Below the pieces are notes generated by a model, which was not told where the DNA came from, did no database searches, and saw only the letters and a program-made list of their open reading frames with translations. Source: Modestobacter excelsi (GTDB lineage Bacteria > Actinomycetota > Actinomycetes > Mycobacteriales > Geodermatophilaceae). From it: a stretch of DNA of 64,000 nt. The translations under genes and the position numbers were made by a program. Below are positions 40,392-47,173 of this stretch, piece after piece (the stretch's first letter is position 1; each line of letters begins with the position of its first letter). The stretch is from the NCBI RefSeq assembly GCF_005930495.1, contig NZ_SJEX01000015.1:1-64000 (forward strand), in the 5' to 3' direction.

Positions 40392-41560
40392 CAGGTCAGC
40401 AGGCCGAACCGCTCCTTGAGGGCCAGCACCCGGCCGGCGGACTCGGTCACCCGGGCCGCGAACGCCTCGTCGCCGGCCGCCCGGTCGGCGAGGGCCTGCG
40501 CCATCGGCGCGGCGTCGTCGGGGCTGATGGTCAGGACGACGTCGACCCCGGCGGCCACCGAATCCACCGCCCGCTGGGCGACCGGGGTCTGGGACACCGC
40601 CTCGGCGTCCCCGACGTCGTCGCTCATCACCACGCCCGAGAAGCCCAGCTGCCCGCGGAGCAGGTCCAGGACGGCGGGGGAGAACAGCGCCGGGGAGTCG
40701 GGGTCCAACCGGGGGTAGGTGGCCGAGCTGACCATCACCGCACCGACCCCGGCGTCCACGGCCGCGGCGAACGGCGCCAGGAACGGGTCCGCGGGGCTGG
40801 TCTCGGGGTCGGTGGCCCCCAGGTCGGTGTCGGTGTTGACGCGCACCCGGCCCAGCCCGGGGAAGTGCTTGGCGGTGGCCACCACGCCGGCGTCCTGCAG
40901 CGCCTCCACCACCGTGGTCACCGACGCCGCGACCGCCTGCGGGTCGCTGCCGAACTGGCGGTCGAACGCGCCGATCGGTGGGTTGTCGGCCTCGGTGCCG
41001 GCCGGCACGGTGTCGGCGACGGGCCCCAGGTCCATGGTGATCCCCGCACGGTGCAGCTGACCGGCCCAGCCGGCCGTCGCCGAGCGCAGCGCGGCCGGGT
41101 CCTGACGGCCCTGCTCCAGCGCGGTCGGCACCCGGTCGAACCCCGCGCCCTTCAGCGTCTGGACCAGCCCGCCCTCCTGGTCGACGGCGATCTGCAGCGG
41201 GATGGCCGCCCCCTCCTGGAGCTGCGCGACGGCCGCGCCCACCGACGCGGCGTCGGCCGAGCTGCGGCCCTGCAGGAACAACCCCCCGACGGGGACGCCG
41301 GACAGCGCCGCGGTGCCGGACGCCGGATCGGCCGCGGGCACCCCCACCATCAGCAACTGCCCCACCTGCTCCTCGACGGGGAGGCCGGCCAGCGTCCGGT
41401 CGGCGCAGGAGGTGACAGGCGCCGACGACGCCGGTGCGGAGGTCGGCGAGGACGACGGCTCCGCGGGCGTCTCGTCCGGCGCCGCACCACCGCACGCCGT
41501 CAGGGCCAGGAGGGCGGCCCCGAGGAGCACGCCGGTCCGGGCGGAAGCCGGTCGTCCCAT
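40388..41560 (-). CDS. GH3-family beta-N-acetylhexosaminidase-like lipoprotein (LpqI/NagZ type)
   Basis: A 390-residue secreted lipoprotein: signal peptide with lipobox LTAC (Cys23) and a Ser/Thr/Pro linker, then a GH3 domain. AVDQEGGLVQ, AKHFPGLGRV and the nucleophile region VVMSDDVGD match cell-wall-recycling NagZ/LpqI enzymes. The loop histidine of the classical NagZ acid/base dyad (DSH after KHFPGHG) is not visible; here the loop reads VRVNTDTDLGATD. AGGAG precedes the ATG by 10 nt. Probable role in muropeptide turnover at the cell surface. Confidence 0.87.
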   Translation of the reverse strand: MGRPASARTGVLLGAALLALTACGGAAPDETPAEPSSSPTSAPASSAPVTSCADRTLAGLPVEEQVGQLLMVGVPAADPASGTAALSGVPVGGLFLQGRSSADAASVGAAVAQLQEGAAIPLQIAVDQEGGLVQTLKGAGFDRVPTALEQGRQDPAALRSATAGWAGQLHRAGITMDLGPVADTVPAGTEADNPPIGAFDRQFGSDPQAVAASVTTVVEALQDAGVVATAKHFPGLGRVRVNTDTDLGATDPETSPADPFLAPFAAAVDAGVGAVMVSSATYPRLDPDSPALFSPAVLDLLRGQLGFSGVVMSDDVGDAEAVSQTPVAQRAVDSVAAGVDVVLTISPDDAAPMAQALADRAAGDEAFAARVTESAGRVLALKERFGLLTC

Positions 41561-41611
41561 CTCCGATCTGCTCCTGTCGCTCGTACCGCTCTGCCAGGGG
41601 GCGCTGTCCGG

Positions 41612-41617
41612 CACACT
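41612..41617 (+). promoter_or_regulatory. -10-like element (CACACT) of the MFS transporter
   Basis: CACACT ends 6 nt before GTG 41624. Confidence 0.45.
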
Positions 41618-41623
41618 GCCCGG

Positions 41624-42913
41624 GTGACCGGAGCACCGCCGACGACCGCCGACCGTGCGGCCGTCCAGCGCCGCACCGTGGCGGTCCTCTCGGCCGGGGT
41701 GGCGCTCGGTGGCCTCGGCGTGACCGTCGGGATCACCGTAGGCGGGCTCCTCGCGCGCGACGTCGCCGGCAGCGACGCGGCGGCCGGCCTGGGGCAGACC
41801 GCCAGCGTGCTCGGTGCCGCGCTGCTCGCCGTCCCGCTGGCCCGGATCAGCGACCGGCGGGGACGGCGGGTGGGCCTGGCCAGCGGCTACGGCGTCGCCG
41901 TCCTGGGGGCCGTCGTCGTCGTCGGTGCTGCCGCGCTGTCCTCGTTGCCGCTGCTGCTGGCCGGGCTGTTCCTGTTCGGGGCGTCGACCAGCAGCGGTCT
42001 GCAGGCCCGCTACGCCGCGGCGGACCTCGCCGAGCCCGAGCACCGCGGCCGGGCGCTGTCCCTGGTCGTCTGGGCGACCACGATCGGCTCGGTGCTCGGC
42101 CCGAACCTCGCCGAGCCGGGCAACGACCTCGGCGCGGCACTGGCCCTGCCGGACCTCGGCGGGGCGTTCGTGCTGTCGATCGCGGCGTTCGCGCTCGTCG
42201 TCCTGGGTGCGCTGGTGCTGCTCCGCCCGGACCCCCTGCTGCTGGCCCGCCGGCTGGCCGTCGGGGCCGACCCGGCCGGGCCGCCGCCGCGCACCGGGGC
42301 CGCCGCGGCGCTGCGCGCCGTCTGGGCCGTGCCCGGCGGCCGGCTCGGGCTCACCGCCGTGGTGGTCTCGCACGCGGTGATGGTCGGGCTGATGGTCATG
42401 ACCCCGGTGCACATGGGCGCCGGTCACGAGGGCGCGGAGGGGACGACGCTCCGGGTCATCGGCCTGGTGATCAGCGTCCACGTGGCCGGGATGTACCTGT
42501 TCTCCCCGGTGGTCGGCTGGCTGGCCGACCGGGCCGGGCGCTCCGCGACGGTGGCGCTGGGCGGGGTGCTGCTCCTGCTCGCCGCCGTGGTCGCCGGCAC
42601 CGCGCCACCCGGCGCGGCGGTCCAGCTCGGCATCGGGCTGTTCCTGCTCGGGCTGGGCTGGTCGTGCGGTCTGGTCGCGGGGTCGACCATGGTGACCGAG
42701 TCGGTGTCCGCAGGACTGCGGCCGACCGCGCAGGGCGCCACGGACCTGCTCATGGGGCTGGGTGCGGCGGTGGCCGGCGCCGTGGGTGGACCGCTGCTGG
42801 CCGTGGGCGGCTTCGACCTGGTCGCCGTGGTCTCCGCGGTGCTGGTGGTCCCGCTGGCGGTGGTGTGGACCGCGGCGCGGCTCGCGCCCGCCGGTCAGCG
42901 CCGGTTGCGGTAG
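41624..42913 (+). CDS. MFS transporter
   Basis: A 429-residue major facilitator with about 12 membrane segments. The loop-2/3 motif ARISDRRGRRVGL and the second-half counterpart GWLADRAGRSATVAL are clear. It is probably a proton-driven exporter, but the substrate is unknown and no specific regulator is adjacent. GTG 41624 lies 6 nt after CACACT. The last 19 bp overlap, on the opposite strand, a 37-residue membrane-protein gene. Confidence 0.88.
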   Translation: MTGAPPTTADRAAVQRRTVAVLSAGVALGGLGVTVGITVGGLLARDVAGSDAAAGLGQTASVLGAALLAVPLARISDRRGRRVGLASGYGVAVLGAVVVVGAAALSSLPLLLAGLFLFGASTSSGLQARYAAADLAEPEHRGRALSLVVWATTIGSVLGPNLAEPGNDLGAALALPDLGGAFVLSIAAFALVVLGALVLLRPDPLLLARRLAVGADPAGPPPRTGAAAALRAVWAVPGGRLGLTAVVVSHAVMVGLMVMTPVHMGAGHEGAEGTTLRVIGLVISVHVAGMYLFSPVVGWLADRAGRSATVALGGVLLLLAAVVAGTAPPGAAVQLGIGLFLLGLGWSCGLVAGSTMVTESVSAGLRPTAQGATDLLMGLGAAVAGAVGGPLLAVGGFDLVAVVSAVLVVPLAVVWTAARLAPAGQRRLR

Positions 42914-43008
42914 TCGCGCACGAGCAGCACCAGCGTGACCAGCAGGACCCCGGCGATCCCGATCTGCAGGACCGCGTCCCAGGTCGGCGATCCGGTGCTC
43001 AGGCCCAT
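42895..43008 (-). CDS. 37-residue single-pass membrane protein
   Basis: A very short gene on the minus strand: M-GLSTGSPTWDAVLQIGIAG, then VLLVTLVLLV as one membrane helix and a basic tail RDYRNRR. The positive tail predicts that the C-terminus stays in the cytoplasm. A -10 element TACGCT ends exactly 6 nt before the ATG, the same arrangement as other genes in the window, which supports it as real. It is divergent from DUF3046 (62 bp) and overlaps the MFS 3' end. Function unknown. Confidence 0.65.
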   Translation of the reverse strand: MGLSTGSPTWDAVLQIGIAGVLLVTLVLLVRDYRNRR

Positions 43009-43014
43009 GACCCC

Positions 43015-43020
43015 AGCGTA
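43015..43020 (-). promoter_or_regulatory. -10 element (TACGCT) of the 37-residue protein gene
   Basis: TACGCT on the minus strand ends 6 nt before ATG 43008. Confidence 0.55.
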
Positions 43021-43057
43021 GGACCGGAGGGCTGCGGCGGGGCGGCTGCGCACTGGG

Positions 43058-43063
43058 TACGGT
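43058..43063 (+). promoter_or_regulatory. -10 element (TACGGT) of the DUF3046 gene
   Basis: TACGGT ends 7 nt before GTG 43071, divergent from the -10 at 43015-43020. Confidence 0.55.
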
Positions 43064-43070
43064 CGTCGCC

Positions 43071-43265
43071 GTGCGGCTGCAGGAGTTCTGGTCCCGGATG
43101 GAGCAGTTCTTCGGCTCGATGAGGGCGCGGACCGTGGCCGGTGACCACGTGTTCAGCACCCTCGGCGGGCGGACGGCGGTGGAGGCGATCGACGCCGGTG
43201 TGCCGATCCGCACCGTGTGGCTGGAGATCTGCAAGGAGTACGACGTCCCCCCGAAGGACCGCTGA
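43071..43265 (+). CDS. DUF3046 domain protein
   Basis: A 64-residue protein of the DUF3046 family, which sits just upstream of recA in many actinobacteria. It reads RLQEFWSRMEQFFGSMRART, then VAGDHVFSTLGGRTAVEAID and ends with WLEICKEYDVPPKDR. The length and sequence agree with the family, whose function is unknown. GTG 43071 follows TACGGT by 7 nt. Here it is separated from recA by about 550 bp that contain gene remnants. Confidence 0.88.
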   Translation: MRLQEFWSRMEQFFGSMRARTVAGDHVFSTLGGRTAVEAIDAGVPIRTVWLEICKEYDVPPKDR

Positions 43266-43287
43266 GGCCCTCCGGCGGGACGACGGG

Positions 43288-43455
43288 TCAGCGGCCGAGG
43301 ACGGTCCGCACGTGCTCGGCGAGCGTCGTGGTCGGCCGGCCGGTCAGCTCCGACAGCGTCCGGCTGCCGGTCTCCAGCGCACCCTGCGCGATCGCCTGGT
43401 CCAGCCCGACGACGAACTCCGCCGCCCCCTCCGGGAGCCCGGCGCCGAGCAGGGC
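43288..43455 (-). pseudogene. C-terminal remnant of an NmrA/SDR-type NAD(P)-binding oxidoreductase
   Basis: The minus strand encodes about 54 residues ending FVVGLDQAIAQGALETGSRT and LSELTGRPTTTLAEHVRTVLGR, typical of the C-terminus of NmrA-like NAD(P)-binding proteins (GRPTTPLA motif). The N-terminal Rossmann domain is absent. At about 43455 the sequence switches to an HxlR regulator on the other strand. The join suggests a deletion that removed the start of both divergent genes. Confidence 0.7.
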
Positions 43456-43653
43456 CTGCAGACCCTGGAGCGGGACGGCTGGGTGCACCGCGAGGTCCGC
43501 TCGACCATCCCGCCGCACGTCGAGTACCGGCTCACCGAGGCCGGCGCCGAGCTGGTGCCCCACCTGCTCGGCCTCATCGACTTCGTCGAGGGGCGGATGC
43601 CCGCCGTGCGGGCCGCGCGGGCCGCTGCCGACCTGGTGCGCCCGCCCCGCTGA
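43456..43653 (+). pseudogene. C-terminal remnant of an HxlR-family regulator
   Basis: The plus strand encodes LQTLERDGWVHREVRSTIPP then HVEYRLTEAGAELVPHLLGL and about 30 more residues to a stop at 43653. This is the second half of an HxlR winged helix (pattern LERDGLVxR.. PPxVEYxLT). The first helices and start codon are missing. The open frame continues leftward only through unrelated sequence. It is fused to the oxidoreductase remnant. Confidence 0.75.
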
Positions 43654-43687
43654 GGTGCTGCACGACCGTCCCGGCGTGTCGCTGGAG

Positions 43688-43703
43688 TCGAACAGGTGTT
43701 CGG
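43688..43703 (+). promoter_or_regulatory. LexA/SOS box upstream of recA
   Basis: TCGAAC-AGGT-GTTCGG matches the actinobacterial SOS box TCGAAC-N4-GTTCGA at 11 of 12 arm positions. It lies about 120 bp before the recA ATG. Confidence 0.85.
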
Positions 43704-43758
43704 CCTACGGTGTCCACAGGTCCGGTCTGCGTCCACAGATGCGCCCGGTCCGCCGAAA

Positions 43759-43781
43759 CTGTCAGACCCCCGTCCTAGCGT
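43759..43781 (+). promoter_or_regulatory. RecA-NDp (PafBC-dependent) type promoter of recA
   Basis: CTGTCAG (43759-43765) and TAGCGT (43776-43781) are separated by 10 nt. This matches the spacing of the LexA-independent recA promoter of mycobacteria (TTGTCAGTGGC-N6-TAGGGT). The transcript would start near 43788 with a leader of about 35 nt. Confidence 0.75.
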
Positions 43782-43821
43782 CGTCGACGACCCGCTACAG
43801 CGACATCCGAAGGTGGCCATC

Positions 43822-44862
43822 ATGGCAACGCTCGACCGCGACAAGGCCCTCGACATGGCCCTCGCCCAGATCGACAAGCAGTTCGGCAAGGGCTCCGTCA
43901 TGCGCCTGGGCGACTCGCCCGAGGTCGCCATGAAGGTGATCCCGACCGGCTCGATCGCCCTCGACATCGCCCTCGGCGTCGGCGGCCTGCCGCGCGGCCG
44001 GGTGATCGAGGTGTACGGCCCGGAGGCGTCGGGCAAGACGACGGTCGCCCTGCACGCGGTGGCCAACGCCCAGGCGTCCGGCGGCATCGTCGCCTTCATC
44101 GATGCCGAGCACGCGCTCGACCCCGACTACGCCCGGGCGATCGGCGTCGACACCGACGCCCTGCTGATCAGCCAGCCCGACACCGGTGAGCAGGCGCTGG
44201 AGATCGCGGACATGCTGATCCGCTCCGGCGCGCTCGACCTGATCGTCATCGACTCGGTGGCCGCCCTGGTGCCCCGCGCCGAGATCGAGGGCGAGATGGG
44301 CGACAGCCACGTCGGTCTGCAGGCCCGGCTGATGAGCCAGGCGCTCCGCAAGATCACCGGTGCGCTGAGCAACTCCGGCACCGCGGCGATCTTCATCAAC
44401 CAGCTGCGCGAGAAGGTGGGCGTCGTCTACGGCTCGCCCGAGGTCACCACCGGTGGTCGCGCGCTGAAGTTCTACTCGTCGATCCGTCTCGACGTGCGCC
44501 GCATCGAGACCCTCAAGCAGGGCACCGACGCGGTCGGCAGCCGGGTGCGGGTCAAGGTCGTCAAGAACAAGGTCGCCGCACCGTTCAAGCAGGCCGAGCT
44601 CGACCTCATCTGGGGCACCGGCTTCAGCCGTGAGGGTGGCCTCATCGACATCGGCGTCGAGCAGGGCTTCGTCCGCAAGTCCGGCGCTTGGTACACCTAC
44701 GACGGCGACCAGCTCGGCCAGGGCAAGGAGAACGCCCGCAACTTCCTGCGGGACAACCCCGACCTTGCCGACGAGATCGAGAAGAAGATCAAGGAGAAGC
44801 TGGGCATCGGCGTCGCCAAGGTCGACGCGGCCGACGTGGCTGCTGAGCCGGCCGACTTCTGA
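43822..44862 (+). CDS. recA: recombinase RecA
   Basis: The strand-exchange and SOS coprotease protein. Walker [10 protein letters not shown] with Lys72, the segments EHALDPDYA and [22 protein letters not shown], and [11 protein letters not shown] are intact, with no intein. The 346 residues are normal. ATG 43822 was chosen over an upstream in-frame start because AAGGTGG lies 5 nt before it and the family N-terminus [17 protein letters not shown] begins there. recX follows after 8 bp. Two DNA-damage promoters precede it. Confidence 0.98.
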   Translation: MATLDRDKALDMALAQIDKQFGKGSVMRLGDSPEVAMKVIPTGSIALDIALGVGGLPRGRVIEVYGPEASGKTTVALHAVANAQASGGIVAFIDAEHALDPDYARAIGVDTDALLISQPDTGEQALEIADMLIRSGALDLIVIDSVAALVPRAEIEGEMGDSHVGLQARLMSQALRKITGALSNSGTAAIFINQLREKVGVVYGSPEVTTGGRALKFYSSIRLDVRRIETLKQGTDAVGSRVRVKVVKNKVAAPFKQAELDLIWGTGFSREGGLIDIGVEQGFVRKSGAWYTYDGDQLGQGKENARNFLRDNPDLADEIEKKIKEKLGIGVAKVDAADVAAEPADF

Positions 44863-44870
44863 TCTCGCCG

Positions 44871-45866
44871 GTGTCCGACACGCTGTTCGGCGGCGGCCCG
44901 GGCGGGGGCTCCGAGGAGGACGCGGCGCCGGCCGACGACGCAGGTCGTCGGTCCGGCGGCCGCGGCCGCCGGGGCGGTGCCCGCGGCGGCTCCCGTGCCG
45001 GTGACGGCGGACCCGGGGACGGCGCGGGGCGTCGTCGCGGCGGCCGGTCCAGCGGCCCCCAGTGGAGCTCGCGGTCCGCGGACTCCGAGGCCGCGCCGGC
45101 CGAGATGGAGGACCCGGAGACCGTCGCCCGGGGCATCTGCCTGCGCGCGCTGACCGGCACGGCCAAGACCCGCAAGCAGCTGGCCGAGCTGCTAACCAAG
45201 AAGGACGTCCCGGTCGAGGCGGCCAACGCCGTGCTCGACCGGTTCACCGAGGTCGGCCTGATCGACGACGCCGCCTTCGCCGCTGCCTGGGTCACCTCTC
45301 GGCAGTCCGGCCGCGGGCTGGCCAGGCGGGCTCTCGCCTCCGAGCTGCGTGCCAAGGGCGTCGACGGCGAGGTCGCGGCTGCCGCCGTGGCCGAGGTCGA
45401 CCCGCAGGACGAGTGGGACTCCGCCCGCCGGCTGGTGGAGCGGAAGGTCCCGTCCATGCGCCGGCTGGACCGCGTCACCGCTGAACGGCGGCTGATGGGC
45501 ATGCTCGCCCGCAAGGGCTACGGCGGCGGGCTGGCCGGCTACGTCGTACGGGAGGCGCTCGACGCCGACGGCGCCGCCGAGGACGCCGCTGCCGAGGCCG
45601 AGCCCTTCGAGGCGAGGTCTGGGCAGGGTGACCCCGGACCGTCCGGCTCGCTCGGAGCGGCGTCGCACGGCGAGGCGACCGAGCCTGGGGCCGAGCCGCC
45701 GGTCTGGACCGCTGCCCGCTCCGCCGCCCGCAAGGCCCGGGCGGCGGCGACCGAGCTGCCCGACCAGGTCGCGGCGAGCCCCGAGGTGGGGGAGGGCTGG
45801 GCGCGGCCGATCAGCCGTGGCCGGCAGCTCCCGGGCCACCTCCTGCGCGGCGAGGACCTGCCCTGA
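44871..45866 (+). CDS. recX: regulatory protein RecX with long extensions
   Basis: RecX binds RecA filaments and limits their activity. The RecX core covers about residues 83-230: CLRALTGTAKTRKQLAELL, VLDRFTEVGLIDDAAFAAAW and a third repeat WDSARRLVERKVPS. The N-terminal 80 residues are Gly/Arg-rich (GRGRRGGARGG) and a C-terminal tail of about 95 residues is added, so the 331 residues are twice the usual RecX. The GTG lies 8 bp after recA, one transcript with it. Four hairpins follow. Confidence 0.9.
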   Translation: MSDTLFGGGPGGGSEEDAAPADDAGRRSGGRGRRGGARGGSRAGDGGPGDGAGRRRGGRSSGPQWSSRSADSEAAPAEMEDPETVARGICLRALTGTAKTRKQLAELLTKKDVPVEAANAVLDRFTEVGLIDDAAFAAAWVTSRQSGRGLARRALASELRAKGVDGEVAAAAVAEVDPQDEWDSARRLVERKVPSMRRLDRVTAERRLMGMLARKGYGGGLAGYVVREALDADGAAEDAAAEAEPFEARSGQGDPGPSGSLGAASHGEATEPGAEPPVWTAARSAARKARAAATELPDQVAASPEVGEGWARPISRGRQLPGHLLRGEDLP

Positions 45867-45906
45867 CGGCTGCGGGGCGTCGGTCCCGGTCGGACCTCTG
45901 ACGACA

Positions 45907-45942
45907 GATCAGCCGGTGCGACAGGTGTCGCATCGGCTGATC
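45907..45942 (+). terminator. recA-recX terminator
   Basis: A 16-bp stem (45907-45922 with 45927-45942) and a 4-nt loop. The only irregularity is one G-U pair. It lies 40 bp after recX. Confidence 0.8.
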
Positions 45943-45991
45943 GTCCTGCTGCGTGGTCTCCGTCGTCACCCCGGTGGGGTGGCCGGTGCCG

Positions 45992-46015
45992 GCTGCCCGA
46001 TCGCGGTCGGGCAGC
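45992..46015. terminator. second hairpin between recX and the hypothetical gene
   Basis: GCTGCCCGA (45992-46000) pairs perfectly with TCGGGCAGC (46007-46015), 6-nt loop. A smaller hairpin CACCCC-GGT-GGGGTG lies at 45967-45981. Confidence 0.5.
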
Positions 46016-46019
46016 AGGC

Positions 46020-46062
46020 CCCGCCGCTCACCGGTCCTCTCGGGTTCCCGGTGAGCGGCGGG
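46020..46062 (-). terminator. terminator of the minus-strand hypothetical gene
   Basis: A perfect 15-bp stem (46020-46034 with 46048-46062) and 13-nt loop, 21 bp after the stop of the minus-strand gene. Confidence 0.72.
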
Positions 46063-46082
46063 TGGTCTGCGTCAGGCGGTGG

Positions 46083-46499
46083 TCAGGCGCCCAGCTGGTC
46101 GAGCCAGGCGGTGACGTCGATGGCCACGCCACCGACGGCCTCCTCGTCCGGCACGAGCCAACGGCGGCTGCGCTCCTGACCGGCGCTCAGCCACTGCTCG
46201 ATGGCGGAGTCGAACTGGGACATGGTGATCTCCTTGCCGGCGATCGTGCTGGCCGGGCCGAGGAAGGTCACGTCGGACTCCTGGCCGGCGGGGTAGAGCA
46301 GCACGACGCGGCAGCGGGCGCGGCGGTGCCGGGCCGGCGGGACCGCTTCCCGCACGATCGCCGAGTCGGCACCGGCGGCGGCGGCAAAACGGCGGGCGCT
46401 GGCCCGCAGCTTGCCGACGAAGATCTGGGTCGTGGTCTCCAGGTCGTCGTCGTCGAGGTCCCGGTGCGTGTGGCGTGATGCGGTGGCGGTGGAGGTCAC
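46083..46499 (-). CDS. conserved-looking hypothetical protein
   Basis: A 138-residue protein with an acidic patch (DLDDDDLE, residues 14-21), an alpha-helical middle and a C-terminal WLVPDEEAVGGVAIDVTAWL. No domain is recognised and no signal peptide or membrane segment is seen. The GTG 46499 is preceded by GAGGGAGAG. It is flanked by strong terminators on both sides, so it forms a single-gene unit. GC content and codon use match the neighbours, which supports it as real. Confidence 0.6.
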   Translation of the reverse strand: MTSTATASRHTHRDLDDDDLETTTQIFVGKLRASARRFAAAAGADSAIVREAVPPARHRRARCRVVLLYPAGQESDVTFLGPASTIAGKEITMSQFDSAIEQWLSAGQERSRRWLVPDEEAVGGVAIDVTAWLDQLGA

Positions 46500-46644
46500 G
46501 CTCTCCCTCTCGGCAGACGATCCTCCCGAGGTCACCGGCGACATGTGCCAAGTCCAGCGCGCAACTCCGGCACAACCCCGTCCGCCCGTCCGCCCGGGAG
46601 CGCCGCAGCGCTGCCGGACGGAGGGAGTTGGGGGTCCCAGCGGT

Positions 46645-46675
46645 CACCCGGGTCCGGCACTGCCGGACCCGGGTG
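46645..46675 (-). terminator. terminator of the aldolase/DAK/GlcG operon
   Basis: A perfect 15-bp inverted repeat (46645-46659 with 46661-46675), 14 bp after the stop of the GlcG-like gene. Confidence 0.82.
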
Positions 46676-46689
46676 TTCCCATCGGCGGC

Positions 46690-47112
46690 TCAGGCGGCTC
46701 GGGTGGCGTAGGCCTGGCGCCCGGCGTCGGCGACCTGGTGGTCCTCCTCGACCGTGCCTGCGCTGACCCCGACACCTCCGGTGATGGCACCGTCAGGATC
46801 GGTCAGCAGGACCCCGCCGCCGAAGACGACCAGGCGCCCACCGGTGGTGGACTCGATGCCGAAGAGGGGCTGCCCTGGCTGGACGAGTCCGGCGAGATCC
46901 CGGGTGTCGGTCTGGAAGTAGACGGCAGTCAGCGCCTTCTTCTGCGAGATGTCGACGCCGATGAGCTTGGTGCCGTCCATCGACGCGAACGCCACCAGGT
47001 TGCCGCCGTCGTCCACCACGGCGATGTTCATCGGCTGCCCGACGGCCGCCGCCTCCGTCTTGCACGCGTCGATGATCGTCTCGGCCTGCTCCAGGGTGAT
47101 CTGTCTGCTCAT
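46690..47112 (-). CDS. GlcG/HbpS-family (DUF336) protein
   Basis: A 140-residue GlcG/HbpS fold protein. The pattern AETIIDACKTEAAAVGQPMN, IAVVDDGGNLVAFASMDGT and the C-terminal GGVGVSAGTVEEDHQVA is diagnostic. Family members bind heme or cobalamin, or accompany glycolate and diol metabolism; the exact role is unknown. AGGAGAGG precedes the ATG. It is the last gene of the operon, 61 bp after dhaK, ahead of a strong terminator. Confidence 0.88.
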   Translation of the reverse strand: MSRQITLEQAETIIDACKTEAAAVGQPMNIAVVDDGGNLVAFASMDGTKLIGVDISQKKALTAVYFQTDTRDLAGLVQPGQPLFGIESTTGGRLVVFGGGVLLTDPDGAITGGVGVSAGTVEEDHQVADAGRQAYATRAA

Positions 47113-47173
47113 GTGCCTCTCCTAGCGTCCGGTGGGGTGGATCGGTTGGTCCGTGCCGCGGCTCGCCGGGCCG

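Noticed and set aside
43141-43933. Plus-strand frames joining DUF3046 or upstream DNA to the HxlR tail
   Set aside because: The left part is out-of-frame DUF3046 and antisense oxidoreductase sequence; only the section after about 43456 resembles HxlR.
43822-44862. Intein or second start in recA
   Set aside because: The protein is uninterrupted at 346 residues and the upstream in-frame codons are outside the ribosome site and family N-terminus.
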